Positions 37,409 to 47,027 of a DNA stretch of 64,000 nt are shown here, in pieces. Source of the DNA: Rhodococcus sp. SGAir0479 (GTDB lineage: Bacteria > Actinomycetota > Actinomycetes > Mycobacteriales > Mycobacteriaceae); assembly GCF_005484805.1 (NCBI RefSeq), contig NZ_CP039432.1:3100001-3164000 (forward strand), read 5' to 3'. Within the stretch, counting starts at the first letter, position 1, and each line of letters opens with the position of its first letter. The notes below the pieces were generated by a model. The model saw only the letters and a list, made by a program, of their open reading frames with translations, was not told the origin of the DNA and made no database searches. The position numbers were made by a program, and so were the translations under genes.

Positions 37409-38974
37409 TCAGCGGCGGGCGCGGGACTTCTTGCGCGGAGGAGGCAGGGCACCTTCGGCGCGCAGCCGGGCGGCGTGCTCGGCGAGCGCCTCGACCAGCG
37501 GGCCCATCTGTGCCGTCTCCGGCTGGACGTCGACGCGCAGACCGAATTCGATCGCGGTCTCGGCGGTCTTCGGACCGATGCACGCGACGATCGTGCGGGC
37601 GTGCGGCTTGCCGGCGATGCCGACCAGGTTCCGCACGGTCGACGACGACGTGAAGCACACGGCGTCGAAGCCACCCGTCTTGATCATCTCGCGGGTCTCG
37701 GCCGGCGGCGGCGCCGCCCGGACGGTGCGGTACGCGGTGACGTCGTCGATCTCCCAGCCGCGTTCGCGCAGGCCCTCGGCGAGGGTCTCGGTCGCGATGT
37801 CGGCGCGCGGCAGCAGCACCCGGTTGACCGGGTCGAACACCTCGTCGTACGGCGGGAAGTCGGCCAGCAGGCCCTCGCTGGACTGCTCTCCCGACGGCAG
37901 CAGTTCCGGCGTGATGCCGAACGAGCGCACCTTCTCCGCAGTGGCTTCGCCGACACACGCGATCTTCACGCCCGAGAACGCGCGGGCGTCGAGCCCGAAC
38001 GCCTCGAACTTCTCCCACACCGCGCGCACCGCGTTGGTGGAGGTGAACACCACCCACTGGTAGCGACCGTCGACCAGCCCCTTGACGGCCCGCTCCATCT
38101 GGGCCGGGCTGCGCGGCGGCTCGACCGCGATGGTCGGGACCTCGATCGGGATGGCGCCGTGCGTGACGAGCCGGTTGCTCATGTCGGCGGCCTGCTCCTT
38201 GGTGCGCGGCACCAGGACGGTCCAGCCGTACAGGGCCCGCGACTCCCACCACGACATCTTGTTGCGCTGCGAGACGACCTTGCCGACCGTGACGATCAGC
38301 GAGCCCACCAGCTCGGAGCCGGCGTCGTTGAGCGTGGCCAGCGTGGCCTCGACGGTGCGCTGCTGGCGGGTGGTACCGCGCACGGTGATCGCGGCCGGGG
38401 TCTGCGGGGCCAGCCCGTGCTCGACCAGCGCGCTCGCGGTCTCCGCGAGATGTGCGGCGCTCGCGTGCAGCACCAGCGGGCCGGGCGCGGCGGCCAGCGC
38501 CGCCCAGTCGACCTCACCGCGCACGTCGGCCTCGGTGTGCGTCGAGCCCAGCGCCATGCCGGCGTAGCTCGGGACCGCGGAGCCGGAAGGCAGGCCCGGC
38601 AGTACCTCGAACACCACCTGGGTGCGGGCGACCGCGGAAACCTCGGCGATCACGGAGTCGGTGGTGAGCGGGTCCCCCGCGACGAGCCGGACCACGTCGT
38701 GGCCGTTCTTCGCCTCGGCGACCAGCGTCTTGGCGACCTCGGCCGGCTCGCCCAGCGCGGGGCGAACCTCGGCGATCGGCTCGTCGGTCTCGGCGTCACG
38801 GCCGAGCGCGGTGCCGACGAGCGCGGTCACGCCCTTGTCGACGTCGGGATCGGTGAACGCCAGGGCCGCCGACGCCAGCACGTCCCGTGCGCGGACGGTG
38901 AGCAGGGCCGGGTCGCCGGGGCCCGATCCAACGAAGAGGATCCGCCCGGGGCTGTTCTTACGGACTCGACTCAT
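37409..38974 (-). CDS. hemD: Fused uroporphyrinogen-III methyltransferase-like/uroporphyrinogen-III synthase
   Basis: This 521-residue fusion has a tetrapyrrole-methylase-like domain at residues 1 to about 245 and a uroporphyrinogen-III synthase domain from about 255 to 505. The synthase half, which closes hydroxymethylbilane to uroporphyrinogen III, is convincing (TSTNAVRAVWEKF, CVGEATAEKV, VCFTSSSTVRNL). The methylase half keeps GSGPGDPALLTVRA but has AGDPLTTDSVIAE where active enzymes show GGDP-FGRGGEE, so siroheme-forming activity is doubtful. The last 20 residues are basic. It lies in the order hemA-hemC-hemD-hemB. Confidence 0.92.
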   Translation of the reverse strand: MSRVRKNSPGRILFVGSGPGDPALLTVRARDVLASAALAFTDPDVDKGVTALVGTALGRDAETDEPIAEVRPALGEPAEVAKTLVAEAKNGHDVVRLVAGDPLTTDSVIAEVSAVARTQVVFEVLPGLPSGSAVPSYAGMALGSTHTEADVRGEVDWAALAAAPGPLVLHASAAHLAETASALVEHGLAPQTPAAITVRGTTRQQRTVEATLATLNDAGSELVGSLIVTVGKVVSQRNKMSWWESRALYGWTVLVPRTKEQAADMSNRLVTHGAIPIEVPTIAVEPPRSPAQMERAVKGLVDGRYQWVVFTSTNAVRAVWEKFEAFGLDARAFSGVKIACVGEATAEKVRSFGITPELLPSGEQSSEGLLADFPPYDEVFDPVNRVLLPRADIATETLAEGLRERGWEIDDVTAYRTVRAAPPPAETREMIKTGGFDAVCFTSSSTVRNLVGIAGKPHARTIVACIGPKTAETAIEFGLRVDVQPETAQMGPLVEALAEHAARLRAEGALPPPRKKSRARR

Positions 38975-39058
38975 CGGTAGTTCTCCAGTGCGGTCTCATG
39001 TCGATAGGAATTAGAAGCGAAATCGGGCCTGCGATCGAGTCCCGAGCGGTGGCGGCCG

Positions 39059-40063
39059 TCAAGCATGGGCATCACCGTCCGAGTCGTCGAGGGCAATCAT
39101 CAGATCTCGTGCGCCGAGCTCGAGCAGTTCGCGGGCCACCGCGCGCCCCAGCTCCTCCGCACGCTCGGGCGAGCCCACAGTGGACGCCCGAATCACATCG
39201 GAACCGTCGACCGCCGCGGCACAGCCGCGCACCGACAGTTCCTCGAACACGTGACCGGCGTCGTCGAGCGACTCGACGACCTCGGCGATGGCGCCGACCG
39301 GGGCGGTGCAGCCCGCCTCCAGCTCGGCCAGCAGGGCCCGCTCGGCCACCACGGCGGCGCGGGCGGCGGCGTCGTCGAGCTCCGACAGCACCGCGATCAG
39401 CTCCGGGTCGTCGGCGCGGCACTCGACGGCGAGCGCCCCCTGCGACGGCGCGGGCAGCATCTGCACCGGGTCGAGTGTCTCGGTGATCTCTGCGACGCGG
39501 CCGATCCGCGAGAGCCCGGCGCGGGCGATCACGATCGCGTCGAGCTCACCGGACGCGACTTTGCCGAGCCGGGTGTCGATGTTGCCGCGCAGCGGCAGGA
39601 TCTCGAGGCCGAGGCCGAGTGCCCGCAGCTGTGCGCGGCGGCGCGGGGCCGACGTGCCGACCTTGGAGCCGGCCGGCAACTCGCCCAGCACCAGTCCGTC
39701 ACGGGCGACGAGCGCGTCCCGCGGATCCTCGCGGCCGGGGACCGCGGCGATCACCAGATCGTCCGGCTGGGCGGTCGGCAGGTCCTTGTACGAGTGCACG
39801 GCGACGTCGACCTCGCCGGCCAGCAGCGCCTCCCGCAGCTCGGCGACGAACACACCGACACCGATGCGCTGCACCGGGCCGCCGGTGACGTCGCCCTTGG
39901 TCTTGATGATCACCAGCTCGGCCGGGTGACCGGCCGCGATCAGCGCGTCGCGCACCGTGCCGGCCTGGGTGGTGGCGAGCAGGCTGCCGCGAGTACCGAT
40001 CCGCAGAGTGCGGGTGTCGGGACCGGTCTGGGAGGTCGTCGACGATGCCGCGTCCGTGGTCAT
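39059..40063 (-). CDS. hemC: Porphobilinogen deaminase (hydroxymethylbilane synthase)
   Basis: This 334-residue enzyme polymerises four porphobilinogens to hydroxymethylbilane. The dipyrromethane cofactor cysteine is in [31 protein letters not shown] and RGNIDTRL are typical active-site stretches. It has a normal length with a slightly long N-terminal lead of about 18 residues. It overlaps the hemA stop by 4 bases and is separated from hemD by 84 bases. Confidence 0.95.
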   Translation of the reverse strand: MTTDAASSTTSQTGPDTRTLRIGTRGSLLATTQAGTVRDALIAAGHPAELVIIKTKGDVTGGPVQRIGVGVFVAELREALLAGEVDVAVHSYKDLPTAQPDDLVIAAVPGREDPRDALVARDGLVLGELPAGSKVGTSAPRRRAQLRALGLGLEILPLRGNIDTRLGKVASGELDAIVIARAGLSRIGRVAEITETLDPVQMLPAPSQGALAVECRADDPELIAVLSELDDAAARAAVVAERALLAELEAGCTAPVGAIAEVVESLDDAGHVFEELSVRGCAAAVDGSDVIRASTVGSPERAEELGRAVARELLELGARDLMIALDDSDGDAHA

Positions 40064-41433
40064 GCCTGCGCATCCTTTCCTGCTACGTCGGGGCCGGCGA
40101 CGAATTCGCCGAGATCGATGGGCGCTGCGACGGCCTCCGCCGACCCGGGGCGCAGCTCGAAGAGCTCGCGCAGGGCGGCCGCGTACGTGTCGCCGCCGGG
40201 AGTGGACGCGAGCTGTTTGACGCGCACGGTGGGCGCGTGGAGCAGTTTGTCGACGACCCGGCGGACCGTGCGGGCCACCTCGTCGCGCTGCGGGTCGTCG
40301 AGCCCGGGCAGCCGTGAGTCCAGCCGCAGCAGTTCGGCCTCCACGACCTCGGCGGCGCGCTGCCGCAGTGCCGTGACGGTGGGGGTGACCTCGGCCAGCC
40401 GCTGCGACGCGAGGTACTGGGTGAGCTCCGAGGCGACGATCGCGCGGGCGGCGTCGGCGTCGGACGCGGCGGCGCCGGCGGCGGGATCGCGCTGCAGCGC
40501 GGCCATGTCGAGCACGGCCACCTCGGGCAGCCCCGCGACGGCGGGTTCGACGTCGCGCGGCAGGCCCAGGTCGCAGATGACGAGCGGACGGTTCGGCTCG
40601 CGGCCCGGCTGGGCCAGGGCCCGGTGGGTGTCGGCGAGCGTGACGACGGAACCGACCGCGCCGGTACAGGTGACCAGGACGTCGGCCTGCGCCATCGCCG
40701 CCGACAGGTCGTCGAAGTCGACAGCCGTGGCGTCCACACCGTTGCCGGCCGCGTTCTCGGCGAGGTGTTCGGCACGCTCGCGGGTGCGGTTGACGACGAG
40801 GATGCGACCGATCCCGGCGCGGGTCAGGTGCGCCACCGACAGGCCGCCCATCGCACCGGCACCGAGCACGACGGCGGTGCGCCCGACCAGTCCACCGTCG
40901 CCCAGGATCCCGGCGGCCCGGTCGAGCGCGACGGACACGACCGACGCGCCCGCGGCATCGATGCCGGTCTCGGAATGCACCCGCTTGCCGACGCGCAGCG
41001 CCTGCTGCGCCAGCTCGTGCAGCGCGCGGCCCGCGGCCTGCTGCGCGTCCGAGGCGGCGTACGCGGCGCGGATCTGACCGAGGATCTGCTGTTCGCCGAT
41101 GACCATCGAGTCCAGCCCGCTCGCGACCGCGAACAGGTGCTCGGCCGCGGCCTCGCTGTATCGGACGTACGCGTGCTTGTGGAGTTCGGTGAGGTCGAGT
41201 CCGGAGTGCTCGGCGAGCAGGTTGCCGATCTCGGTGAGCGCGCCGTGGAACGCGTCCACGACCGCGTAGATCTCGATGCGGTTGCAGGTCGAGACGATCA
41301 TCGCCTCCGAGATGTGGGCCGAGGCCAGCATCTTGTCGGTCAGCTTGGGACGGTCGGTGTCGGTGACAGCGATCCGCTCGAGGACGGAGACGGGAGCGCT
41401 CCGGTGCGAGATCCCGACGAGAAGCACACTCAC
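40060..41433 (-). CDS. hemA: Glutamyl-tRNA reductase
   Basis: A 457-residue NADPH enzyme that reduces glutamyl-tRNA to glutamate-1-semialdehyde, the first committed step of heme synthesis. The catalytic cysteine is Cys50 in STCNR. HRSAP at residue 10, QILGQIR, the NADP loop LGAGAMGGL, and a C-terminal dimerisation helix are visible. The GTG start was chosen by the conserved [13 protein letters not shown]. It overlaps rex by 4 bases (GTGA), so synthesis is probably coupled to the redox regulator. Confidence 0.95.
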   Translation of the reverse strand: MSVLLVGISHRSAPVSVLERIAVTDTDRPKLTDKMLASAHISEAMIVSTCNRIEIYAVVDAFHGALTEIGNLLAEHSGLDLTELHKHAYVRYSEAAAEHLFAVASGLDSMVIGEQQILGQIRAAYAASDAQQAAGRALHELAQQALRVGKRVHSETGIDAAGASVVSVALDRAAGILGDGGLVGRTAVVLGAGAMGGLSVAHLTRAGIGRILVVNRTRERAEHLAENAAGNGVDATAVDFDDLSAAMAQADVLVTCTGAVGSVVTLADTHRALAQPGREPNRPLVICDLGLPRDVEPAVAGLPEVAVLDMAALQRDPAAGAAASDADAARAIVASELTQYLASQRLAEVTPTVTALRQRAAEVVEAELLRLDSRLPGLDDPQRDEVARTVRRVVDKLLHAPTVRVKQLASTPGGDTYAAALRELFELRPGSAEAVAAPIDLGEFVAGPDVAGKDAQA

Positions 41434-42227
41434 GGCCTGATCACCGATCCGTTTCTGGTCGCGCCTACCGCCGCGGCTGCGGCGGCTACCTGAGGAACCT
41501 GTTGTTCGTTCCGGGCCATGTTGAACGAGAGCACCTGCATCTCCATCGCGAGATCGACCCGACGCATCTCCACGTGGTCGGGGATCTCCAACGCGAGCGG
41601 GGAGAAGCTGAGGATGCAGCGCAGTCCGGCGCCGACCAGCTGGTCGCACACGTCCTGGGCCGCGGAATCGGGGGTGGCGATGACGCCGATGGTGGGCTCG
41701 AGTTGCCGGCAGGCGTCGGCGAGTTCGGCGACGTCACGGACCACCAGACCACCGATCGTGGTGCCGATGCAGGCGGGGTCGGTGTCGAACAACCCGACCA
41801 TCGAGAAGCCCCGCCGGTCGAAGCCGCCGTAACCGGCGAGCGCACGACCCAGGTTGCCCACGCCGATCAGCACGACCCGGTGGCCGCGGTCGAGTCCGAG
41901 CGCGGACTCGATGCGGGCGCGCAACCGGGTGACGTCGTAGCCGACGCCGCGGACCCCGTTGGGGCCGAGGAAGGACAGATCCTTGCGCAGCTTGGCCGAG
42001 CCGACCCCGGACGCGGTGGCCAGTTCCTCGCTCGAGACGATGATCGCGCCCTCGTCGGCGAGTACCGACAGGACCCGCAGGTAGGTCGCGAGACGCGTCA
42101 CCGTAGCCTGTGGGATGTCACGTTGCGCCGGCGCCGGAGTCGTTCCCCGCCGGGAGCGGGACGAAGGCGAAGCAGCGCCGGTGACGCCGCGGGTCACTGA
42201 CCCCTGCGCCTGGTGCTCCTCGATCAC
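41430..42227 (-). CDS. rex: Redox-sensing transcriptional repressor Rex
   Basis: This 265-residue repressor senses the NADH/NAD+ ratio. It has an N-terminal winged helix ([20 protein letters not shown], then [21 protein letters not shown]) and a C-terminal Rossmann domain with [18 protein letters not shown]. The closing region SFNMARNEQ is the swapped helix of the dimer. The GTG start follows GAGGAG. NADH binding releases DNA under low oxygen. It heads the hem operon, and a Rex-like operator lies 85-102 bases upstream of the start. Confidence 0.95.
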   Translation of the reverse strand: MIEEHQAQGSVTRGVTGAASPSSRSRRGTTPAPAQRDIPQATVTRLATYLRVLSVLADEGAIIVSSEELATASGVGSAKLRKDLSFLGPNGVRGVGYDVTRLRARIESALGLDRGHRVVLIGVGNLGRALAGYGGFDRRGFSMVGLFDTDPACIGTTIGGLVVRDVAELADACRQLEPTIGVIATPDSAAQDVCDQLVGAGLRCILSFSPLALEIPDHVEMRRVDLAMEMQVLSFNMARNEQQVPQVAAAAAAVGATRNGSVIRP

Positions 42228-42311
42228 GTCGATGGCTCCTCGTCCGGTCGGCCGTGTACCCCGGCCCTCGCGCGGAAGGTCCGGGGGATTTGTTCACACC
42301 ACGGTAACCGC

Positions 42312-42329
42312 TTGTGAAGCCATGCACAA
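42312..42329. promoter_or_regulatory. Rex operator (ROP-like) upstream of rex-hemACDB
   Basis: The 18-base site TTGTGAAGCCATGCACAA matches the actinobacterial Rex consensus TTGTGAA-N4-TTCACAA with one mismatch in the right arm. It is in the 211-base gap between rex and the glutaredoxin gene, suggesting that Rex represses its own operon and so ties heme synthesis to respiratory NADH. A second TTCACA lies at 42294, in the reverse arrangement. Confidence 0.7.
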
Positions 42330-42438
42330 AGTTGCTCAACCGCCCTCAGACGTGCTCTCACCTGCAGAGCGACCGAATTCGGCACTGTGGGGTGACCCTT
42401 CCCACTCCCCCTCCGGCCCCCGCCGTGCGGGCCCGGAT

Positions 42439-42702
42439 TCAGCGGGAGGCGAGGTCCGCGCGGAGCCGATCCTCGTCGACTTCCCAGTAGCTGTGCTCCT
42501 TACCGTCCAGTAGGACGACGGGCAACCGGTCACCGTACTCGGCCCGCAGATCCGGATCGTCGGCCGCCGCCTCGTCGACGTCGATGCAGGTCAGTTCCAG
42601 ATCGAACTCCCGGCAGATGTCGCCCAGCAACTCCCGGGCCGGAACGCACGCGCCGCAGCCCGCACGGGTGAGGAGGGTTATCCGGTTTCGCGTCTGGTCC
42701 AT
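42439..42702 (-). CDS. Glutaredoxin-like small thioredoxin-fold protein
   Basis: This 87-residue protein has the redox motif GCGAC (Cys16, Cys19) and the conserved RLPVVLLDGKEH loop with the cis-proline. It is the size of the DUF836/glutaredoxin-like family (compare Rv0508, just before hemA in M. tuberculosis). It may use mycothiol or be a dithiol shuttle; this is inferred. It is divergent from the HAD phosphatase gene. Confidence 0.85.
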   Translation of the reverse strand: MDQTRNRITLLTRAGCGACVPARELLGDICREFDLELTCIDVDEAAADDPDLRAEYGDRLPVVLLDGKEHSYWEVDEDRLRADLASR

Positions 42703-42882
42703 GCGATCCAGTGTTCCTCGAGCCCGGTACCGCCGATTCGGCGGCGGTGCAGCGCGCAGGTTCCCGACCGCTCCGTTTCGAGACGAACATCACACGGTCT
42801 CGGCGCCGCCCCGATCCGGGGCGATCGGCCCGGACAGGCGGGCTAGGGTGAGCCAGAGGTGTCTGCGACGCGGGAGGTGCGA

Positions 42883-44019
42883 GTGCCTGGGCGATCACTG
42901 CCGATCGGCGCGAGATTCGGGGTGGGCCTGTCCGGGATGCTGCGCCCCGGACGCCGCCGGATCCGCAACCTGCTCGGCCCGAGCGAGGCCGAGATTCGCG
43001 CCAACGTCGCGGGCGAGGCCAGCGCCGACGCCGCGCTCGCCCTGCAGGAGGCGGAGGCGCTCGAAGCCGCCGCCCTCGAGGCCGCCGAGGCGGAGGCGCT
43101 CGAGTCGGCCCCGGCACCGGAGACCGCGCTGCCGCCCGCCCCGCCCCCGGAGCCGGCCGTCCCCCTCGACCTCACCGCCGCCGCGTTCTTCGACGTCGAC
43201 AACACCATGGTGCAGGGCGCGTCGATCATCCATTTCGCCCGCGGCCTGGCCGCCCGCAAGTACCTCCGCACGGCCGACCTCGTCGACTTCGCGTGGAAGC
43301 AGGTGAAGTTCCGGGTCACGGGCAAGGAGAACAGCGACGACGTCGCGGAGGGCCGGGCGAAGGCCCTGTCGTTCGTCGCGGGACGGTCGACGGCGGAACT
43401 GGCACGGCTCGGCGAGGAGATCTACGACGAGGTCATCGCCGACAAGATCTGGGCCGGCACGCGGGCGCTCGCGCAGATGCACCTCGACGCGGGCCAGCAG
43501 GTGTGGCTCGTGACCGCCACTCCGGTCGAGCTGGCGCAGGTCATCGCCAAGCGTCTCGGTCTGACGGGCGCGCTCGGGACGGTCGCGGAGAGCAAGGACG
43601 GGGTGTTCACCGGCCGGCTCGTCGGCGACATCCTGCACGGCCTCGGCAAGGCGCACGCGGTGCGCACGCTCGCAATCCGTGAGGGGCTCAACCTCAAGCG
43701 CTGCACGGCGTACTCCGACAGCTACAACGACGCACCGATGCTCTCGCTCGTCGGGACGGCGGTGGCCGTCAACCCGGATGCGGACCTGCGCGAACTCGCG
43801 AAGACCCGCGGGTGGGAGGTGCGGGACTTCCGCACCGGGCGCAAGGCCGCGAAGGTCGGCATCCCGACGGCGCTCCTGCTGGGCGCGGTCGGCGGGGCCG
43901 TGGGCGCGATCCTGAGCCGGCGCCGCGAGCGCGCACTGCTGGCCGAACTGGCCCGGGCCGAACGGGCCGACCGACGTCAGCCCATGAAGACGTTGCGCCG
44001 CTGCGCGAGCAGGCGGTAG
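42883..44019 (+). CDS. HAD-IB family phosphatase (SerB1-like) with a long N-terminal extension
   Basis: A 378-residue haloacid-dehalogenase hydrolase. The core contains motif [12 protein letters not shown] (near residue 104), motif [10 protein letters not shown], and motif [14 protein letters not shown], with HAD-IB topology. It corresponds to Rv0505c (SerB1) by position. The first 100 residues are basic, then Ala/Glu-rich and Pro-rich, without known function. The GTG at 42883 was preferred because of GGGAGG upstream. The substrate, phosphoserine or another, is not settled. Its 3' end overlaps the convergent acyltransferase gene by 43 bases. Confidence 0.83.
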   Translation: MPGRSLPIGARFGVGLSGMLRPGRRRIRNLLGPSEAEIRANVAGEASADAALALQEAEALEAAALEAAEAEALESAPAPETALPPAPPPEPAVPLDLTAAAFFDVDNTMVQGASIIHFARGLAARKYLRTADLVDFAWKQVKFRVTGKENSDDVAEGRAKALSFVAGRSTAELARLGEEIYDEVIADKIWAGTRALAQMHLDAGQQVWLVTATPVELAQVIAKRLGLTGALGTVAESKDGVFTGRLVGDILHGLGKAHAVRTLAIREGLNLKRCTAYSDSYNDAPMLSLVGTAVAVNPDADLRELAKTRGWEVRDFRTGRKAAKVGIPTALLLGAVGGAVGAILSRRRERALLAELARAERADRRQPMKTLRRCASRR

Positions 44020-45080
44020 AGGGTCTGCTGGATCGTCTCGCGCACGTGGTCGGTGACTTCGAACAGCACCATCGGGTCGTCCGCCTCGGCGGCGTCGTAC
44101 GTGTCGGTGACGATCGGGGTGCCGAACTCGATGTACCACTTGGACGGCAGCGGTATCAGGCCCAGCGGCCCGAGGTGCGGGAACATCGGCGTCACCGGGA
44201 AGTACGGCATGCCGAGCAACCGGGCGAGCGGCGCGAGGTCGCCGATCTTGGGGTAGATCTCCTCCGAGCCCACGATCGAGCACGGGATGATCGGCACGCC
44301 GGCCCGCATCGCCGCGGAGACGAACCCGCCGCGGCCGAAGCGCTGCAGCTTGTAGCGCTCGGAGAACGGCTTGCCGACGCCCTTGTAGCCCTCGGGGAAG
44401 ACCGCGGCGACCTCGCCACCGCGCAGTAGCCGCTCGGCGTCGGGATGGCACGCGAGGGTGTGTCCGGCCTTGCGTGCGATGTTGCCGACGACGGGCAGCT
44501 CGAACGCCAGATCGGCCGCGAGCATCCGCAGCGCCCGATGCTGCGGGTGGTGGTCGTGGACGGCGACCGACGCCATCAGCCCGTCGATCGGGACCACGCC
44601 GGCGTGGTTGGAGACCACCAGCGCCCCGCCGTGCGCGGGAATGTTCTCGACACCGCGGGTCTCCACCCGGAACCACTTCTCGAACAGCGGGCGCAGCGCC
44701 GGCAGGAACACGGCGTCCGCGAAGTGCGGGTCGTACCCGAACTCGTCGACCTCGTAGTCGCCGGCGAGGCGGCGGCGCACGAATCCGGCGAGGCCGGTGA
44801 CCTGGTCGGCGACCCGGTCGCGCAGCCCGTCGAGCGGAGTCCCGGCGCGTTCGTCCACCGCGTCGGCGACGGCCCCTGGTGGTGCGGCGGCCGGGGGCGC
44901 GGAGTCGGGCTCGGGACGCCGGATCGGCGGGGTGGATGAGGGCGGGTCGGTCGCGCGACTGCGCGCCGAACGGGTGCTCGCGCCGCCGTGCAACGGAATC
45001 ACCTTCGCCACGTCGTTCACGTCAGTCCCCTGCCCTGGTGTCGACTTGCTGTCTCGGTCACTGTCGTCCGGGTGCGTCAT
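43977..45080 (-). CDS. PlsC-family acyltransferase
   Basis: This 367-residue protein has an acyltransferase domain (about 110-350) with [12 protein letters not shown] (HX4D), [15 protein letters not shown], and [10 protein letters not shown]. It would transfer an acyl group to a glycerolipid or a mycobacterial-type lipid. The N-terminal 90 residues are disordered and Pro/Ser-rich. In M. tuberculosis the equivalent is Rv0502, next to the epimerase Rv0501. Its start overlaps the epimerase stop by 4 bases. Confidence 0.85.
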   Translation of the reverse strand: MTHPDDSDRDSKSTPGQGTDVNDVAKVIPLHGGASTRSARSRATDPPSSTPPIRRPEPDSAPPAAAPPGAVADAVDERAGTPLDGLRDRVADQVTGLAGFVRRRLAGDYEVDEFGYDPHFADAVFLPALRPLFEKWFRVETRGVENIPAHGGALVVSNHAGVVPIDGLMASVAVHDHHPQHRALRMLAADLAFELPVVGNIARKAGHTLACHPDAERLLRGGEVAAVFPEGYKGVGKPFSERYKLQRFGRGGFVSAAMRAGVPIIPCSIVGSEEIYPKIGDLAPLARLLGMPYFPVTPMFPHLGPLGLIPLPSKWYIEFGTPIVTDTYDAAEADDPMVLFEVTDHVRETIQQTLYRLLAQRRNVFMG

Positions 45081-46147
45081 CCGGCCCGGGTCTCGGCCCC
45101 GACGAGGGCGAGCGCGGCCGATTCGGCCCGGTCCACCCAGCTCGTCCGGATCATCGGCGTGAGGCCGACACCGCGGACGAAGTCGTCGAGCGCCTCGCAC
45201 GTGGTCCAGCGCGGCTCGAGGCCCAGATCGGCGTGCATACGCGCGGTGTCCAGCCCGCACCCGTAGTGGAAGTAGTCGAGCTGTTCGCGCGTGAAGGAGC
45301 GCATCTGGGAGCCCGTCAGTGCGCGGCCGACGCTACGGAAGAGCGCGAACGGCATCGGCACCTCGACCCGGCCGGCCCGCCGGATGGCCTGCGACAGCAT
45401 CACCACGCCGTCGCCGGCCACGTTGAACGTCCCGGCCGGGCCGGTCGTCGTGGCTCGTTCGAGCGCGCCGAGCGCGTCCTCCTCGTGCAGGAGCTGCAGG
45501 CGGGCGTCGCGGCCGACGATGCTCGGCACGATCGGTGACGACAGGTAGCGCGCGACCCAGCCGTGCAACCGCGGACCCATCAGCGGCGCCAGCCGCAGGA
45601 TCGACACGGCGATGTCGGGACGGCGCCGGCCGAGTCCGCGGGCGTAGCTCTCGATCTCGATGCAGTCGCGTGCCCAGGCTCCCTGCGGGGGACGGCGGGC
45701 GCTCATCTCCTCGGTGAACTTCGCCGGATCCTCGGGGCTGCCGCCGTACACCGCGGACGCCGACCGCAGCACCACCTTGCGGACGGTGGGCGCCTTCTGG
45801 CACACCGCGAACAGTTGCATCGCGCCGATGACGTTCATGTCCTTCATCGCAGCGCGGCTGCCGGACTTGGGCGCCTGGGCGACCGTGGCGGCGTGGACGA
45901 CGGTGTCGACCTCGGCGCCGCGGATGACCTTCCCGATCACGGGGTTGCGGATGTCGGCGCGGACGAACTCGGCGCGCCCCATCCGCCGCATCATGTCCTT
46001 GCTCGGCGAGACCGAGTCCACGGCGATGACCCGCTCGACACCCGGTTTCTGTGCCAGTCGCGCCACCAGGAACCCACCCGGGAACCGGCTGGCGCCGGTC
46101 ACCAGCACCACCCTCGGCGGCTGCACACCCCGCTCGTCAGGACTCAC
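45077..46147 (-). CDS. NAD-dependent epimerase/dehydratase (GalE2-like)
   Basis: This 356-residue extended SDR has the cofactor motif VTGASRFPGGFLVARLA. A recognisable SASAVYGG is present, while the usual YxxxK is replaced by a divergent CIEIESYARGLGRR, so the catalytic pair is not certain. It resembles Rv0501. The GTG start follows GGGGG. It is the first gene of a two-gene operon with the acyltransferase, which suggests a role in glycolipid or envelope sugar chemistry. Confidence 0.8.
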   Translation of the reverse strand: MSPDERGVQPPRVVLVTGASRFPGGFLVARLAQKPGVERVIAVDSVSPSKDMMRRMGRAEFVRADIRNPVIGKVIRGAEVDTVVHAATVAQAPKSGSRAAMKDMNVIGAMQLFAVCQKAPTVRKVVLRSASAVYGGSPEDPAKFTEEMSARRPPQGAWARDCIEIESYARGLGRRRPDIAVSILRLAPLMGPRLHGWVARYLSSPIVPSIVGRDARLQLLHEEDALGALERATTTGPAGTFNVAGDGVVMLSQAIRRAGRVEVPMPFALFRSVGRALTGSQMRSFTREQLDYFHYGCGLDTARMHADLGLEPRWTTCEALDDFVRGVGLTPMIRTSWVDRAESAALALVGAETRAG

Positions 46148-46257
46148 CGGTACCCCCGTCCACTCGCGCCCCTCCGGCGAGCCTAACGAATCCGCGAGCG
46201 GGGGCAAGGCTTGCACGCGAGCCTTTACAACCTGGCAACACGCCCCGTGAACACGCA

Positions 46258-46290
46258 GATGCCCGCCACCACGAACGGGTGACGGGCATC
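46258..46290 (-). terminator. Terminator after the bS22 gene
   Basis: An inverted repeat of 8 bases (GATGCCCG and CGGGCATC) extends by CACC/GGTG after a 1-base mismatch, with a short loop. Reading the minus strand it follows the bS22 stop by about 20 bases, and TGCGTGTT comes after it. Confidence 0.65.
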
Positions 46291-46311
46291 CGGCGCAAGA
46301 GCCCTACCGGC

Positions 46312-46413
46312 TTACTTGCCGAGCTTCCGACGCTGAACTCGCGTGCGGCGAAGCAGCTTGCGGTGCTTCTTCTTCGACATACGCTTGCGGCGCTTCTTGA
46401 TCACTGAACCCAT
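46312..46413 (-). CDS. Small ribosomal subunit protein bS22 (AURKAIP1/COX24-type)
   Basis: A 33-residue, extremely basic protein, [19 protein letters not shown] and onward to [12 protein letters not shown]. It is the short actinobacterial ribosomal protein bS22 found near the decoding centre in M. smegmatis 30S structures. GAGGGA precedes the ATG. The size and position between the epimerase and HTH genes match Rv0500B. It is too short for most gene callers. Confidence 0.9.
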
Positions 46414-46620
46414 GGTGGGTGTCCCTCTTCTCTAGCGTTCAGCGCACGCCGGTCACGTACGCCTGTGTCTTCCTCTGGCGCTTTCAGGCCTCGTTCGCCA
46501 CTGGCCGCTCTCACGGCCCCAGCGCCTGACGACACCGGCTGGCTGGTACGACGACTAACGATCGTACCGGGGCGGGTCCGCTCGGCGAAAACCGAGGTTC
46601 ACCGTTTCGCTGCCGGCCTC

Positions 46621-46890
46621 TCAGCCGGCGTCGAAATACGAGGTCTCCAGATAATCGTGGACCGCCTTGGCGTGCACACGGAACGAGCGTCCGACCCGTA
46701 CGGCCGGGAGCTCCCCGCTGTGCACCAGGCGGTACACGGTCATCTTCGAAACCCTCATCAGCGTCGCGACCTCCGCGACGGTGAGGAACTGCGTCCCGGC
46801 CAGGCCTGCGCCGCCGGGTCCTTCCTGCTTACCGGACTTGTCCGATCTTGCCGGCTTCGCTGGGTTTACCGGGTTCTCCTGAGATCCCAT
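46621..46890 (-). CDS. Helix-turn-helix protein, excisionase/BldC-like family
   Basis: This 89-residue protein has a disordered Asn/Pro/Lys/Gly-rich N-terminus of about 35 residues and then a MerR/Xis-like winged helix (FLTVAEVATLMRVSKMTVYRLVHSGELPAVRVGRSFRV). It corresponds to the Rv0500A excisionase-family regulator. No integrase or phage gene is near, so it is a chromosomal regulator. The ATG at 46890 has GGAGG upstream at a rather long spacing; a frame from 46950 is an alternative. Confidence 0.85.
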   Translation of the reverse strand: MGSQENPVNPAKPARSDKSGKQEGPGGAGLAGTQFLTVAEVATLMRVSKMTVYRLVHSGELPAVRVGRSFRVHAKAVHDYLETSYFDAG

Positions 46891-47027
46891 CTGTCCACAT
46901 ACCTCCGGCACGTGTCGCGCCGCCGGCTTCCCCTCCGGCGGAACAGACACGCACGTGCTGACACGAGCTTAGCGGGACCAGAGGGATTGGTGCGACGGGT
47001 GTTGCAAACAAGATCACCGATCGTGCT

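Noticed and set aside
42294-42318. A second Rex site from TTCACA and TTGTGAA
   Set aside because: The half-sites are in the wrong order and too far apart for the Rex consensus.
43977-45260. Longer acyltransferase start at 45260
   Set aside because: The extension is Arg-rich and antisense-like within the epimerase gene; the ATG at 45080 overlaps the epimerase stop in the usual coupled way.
46621-46890. Phage remnant because of the excisionase-like helix-turn-helix
   Set aside because: No integrase, attachment-site repeat or phage gene is near, and the gene keeps its place next to proC and bS22 as in mycobacteria.
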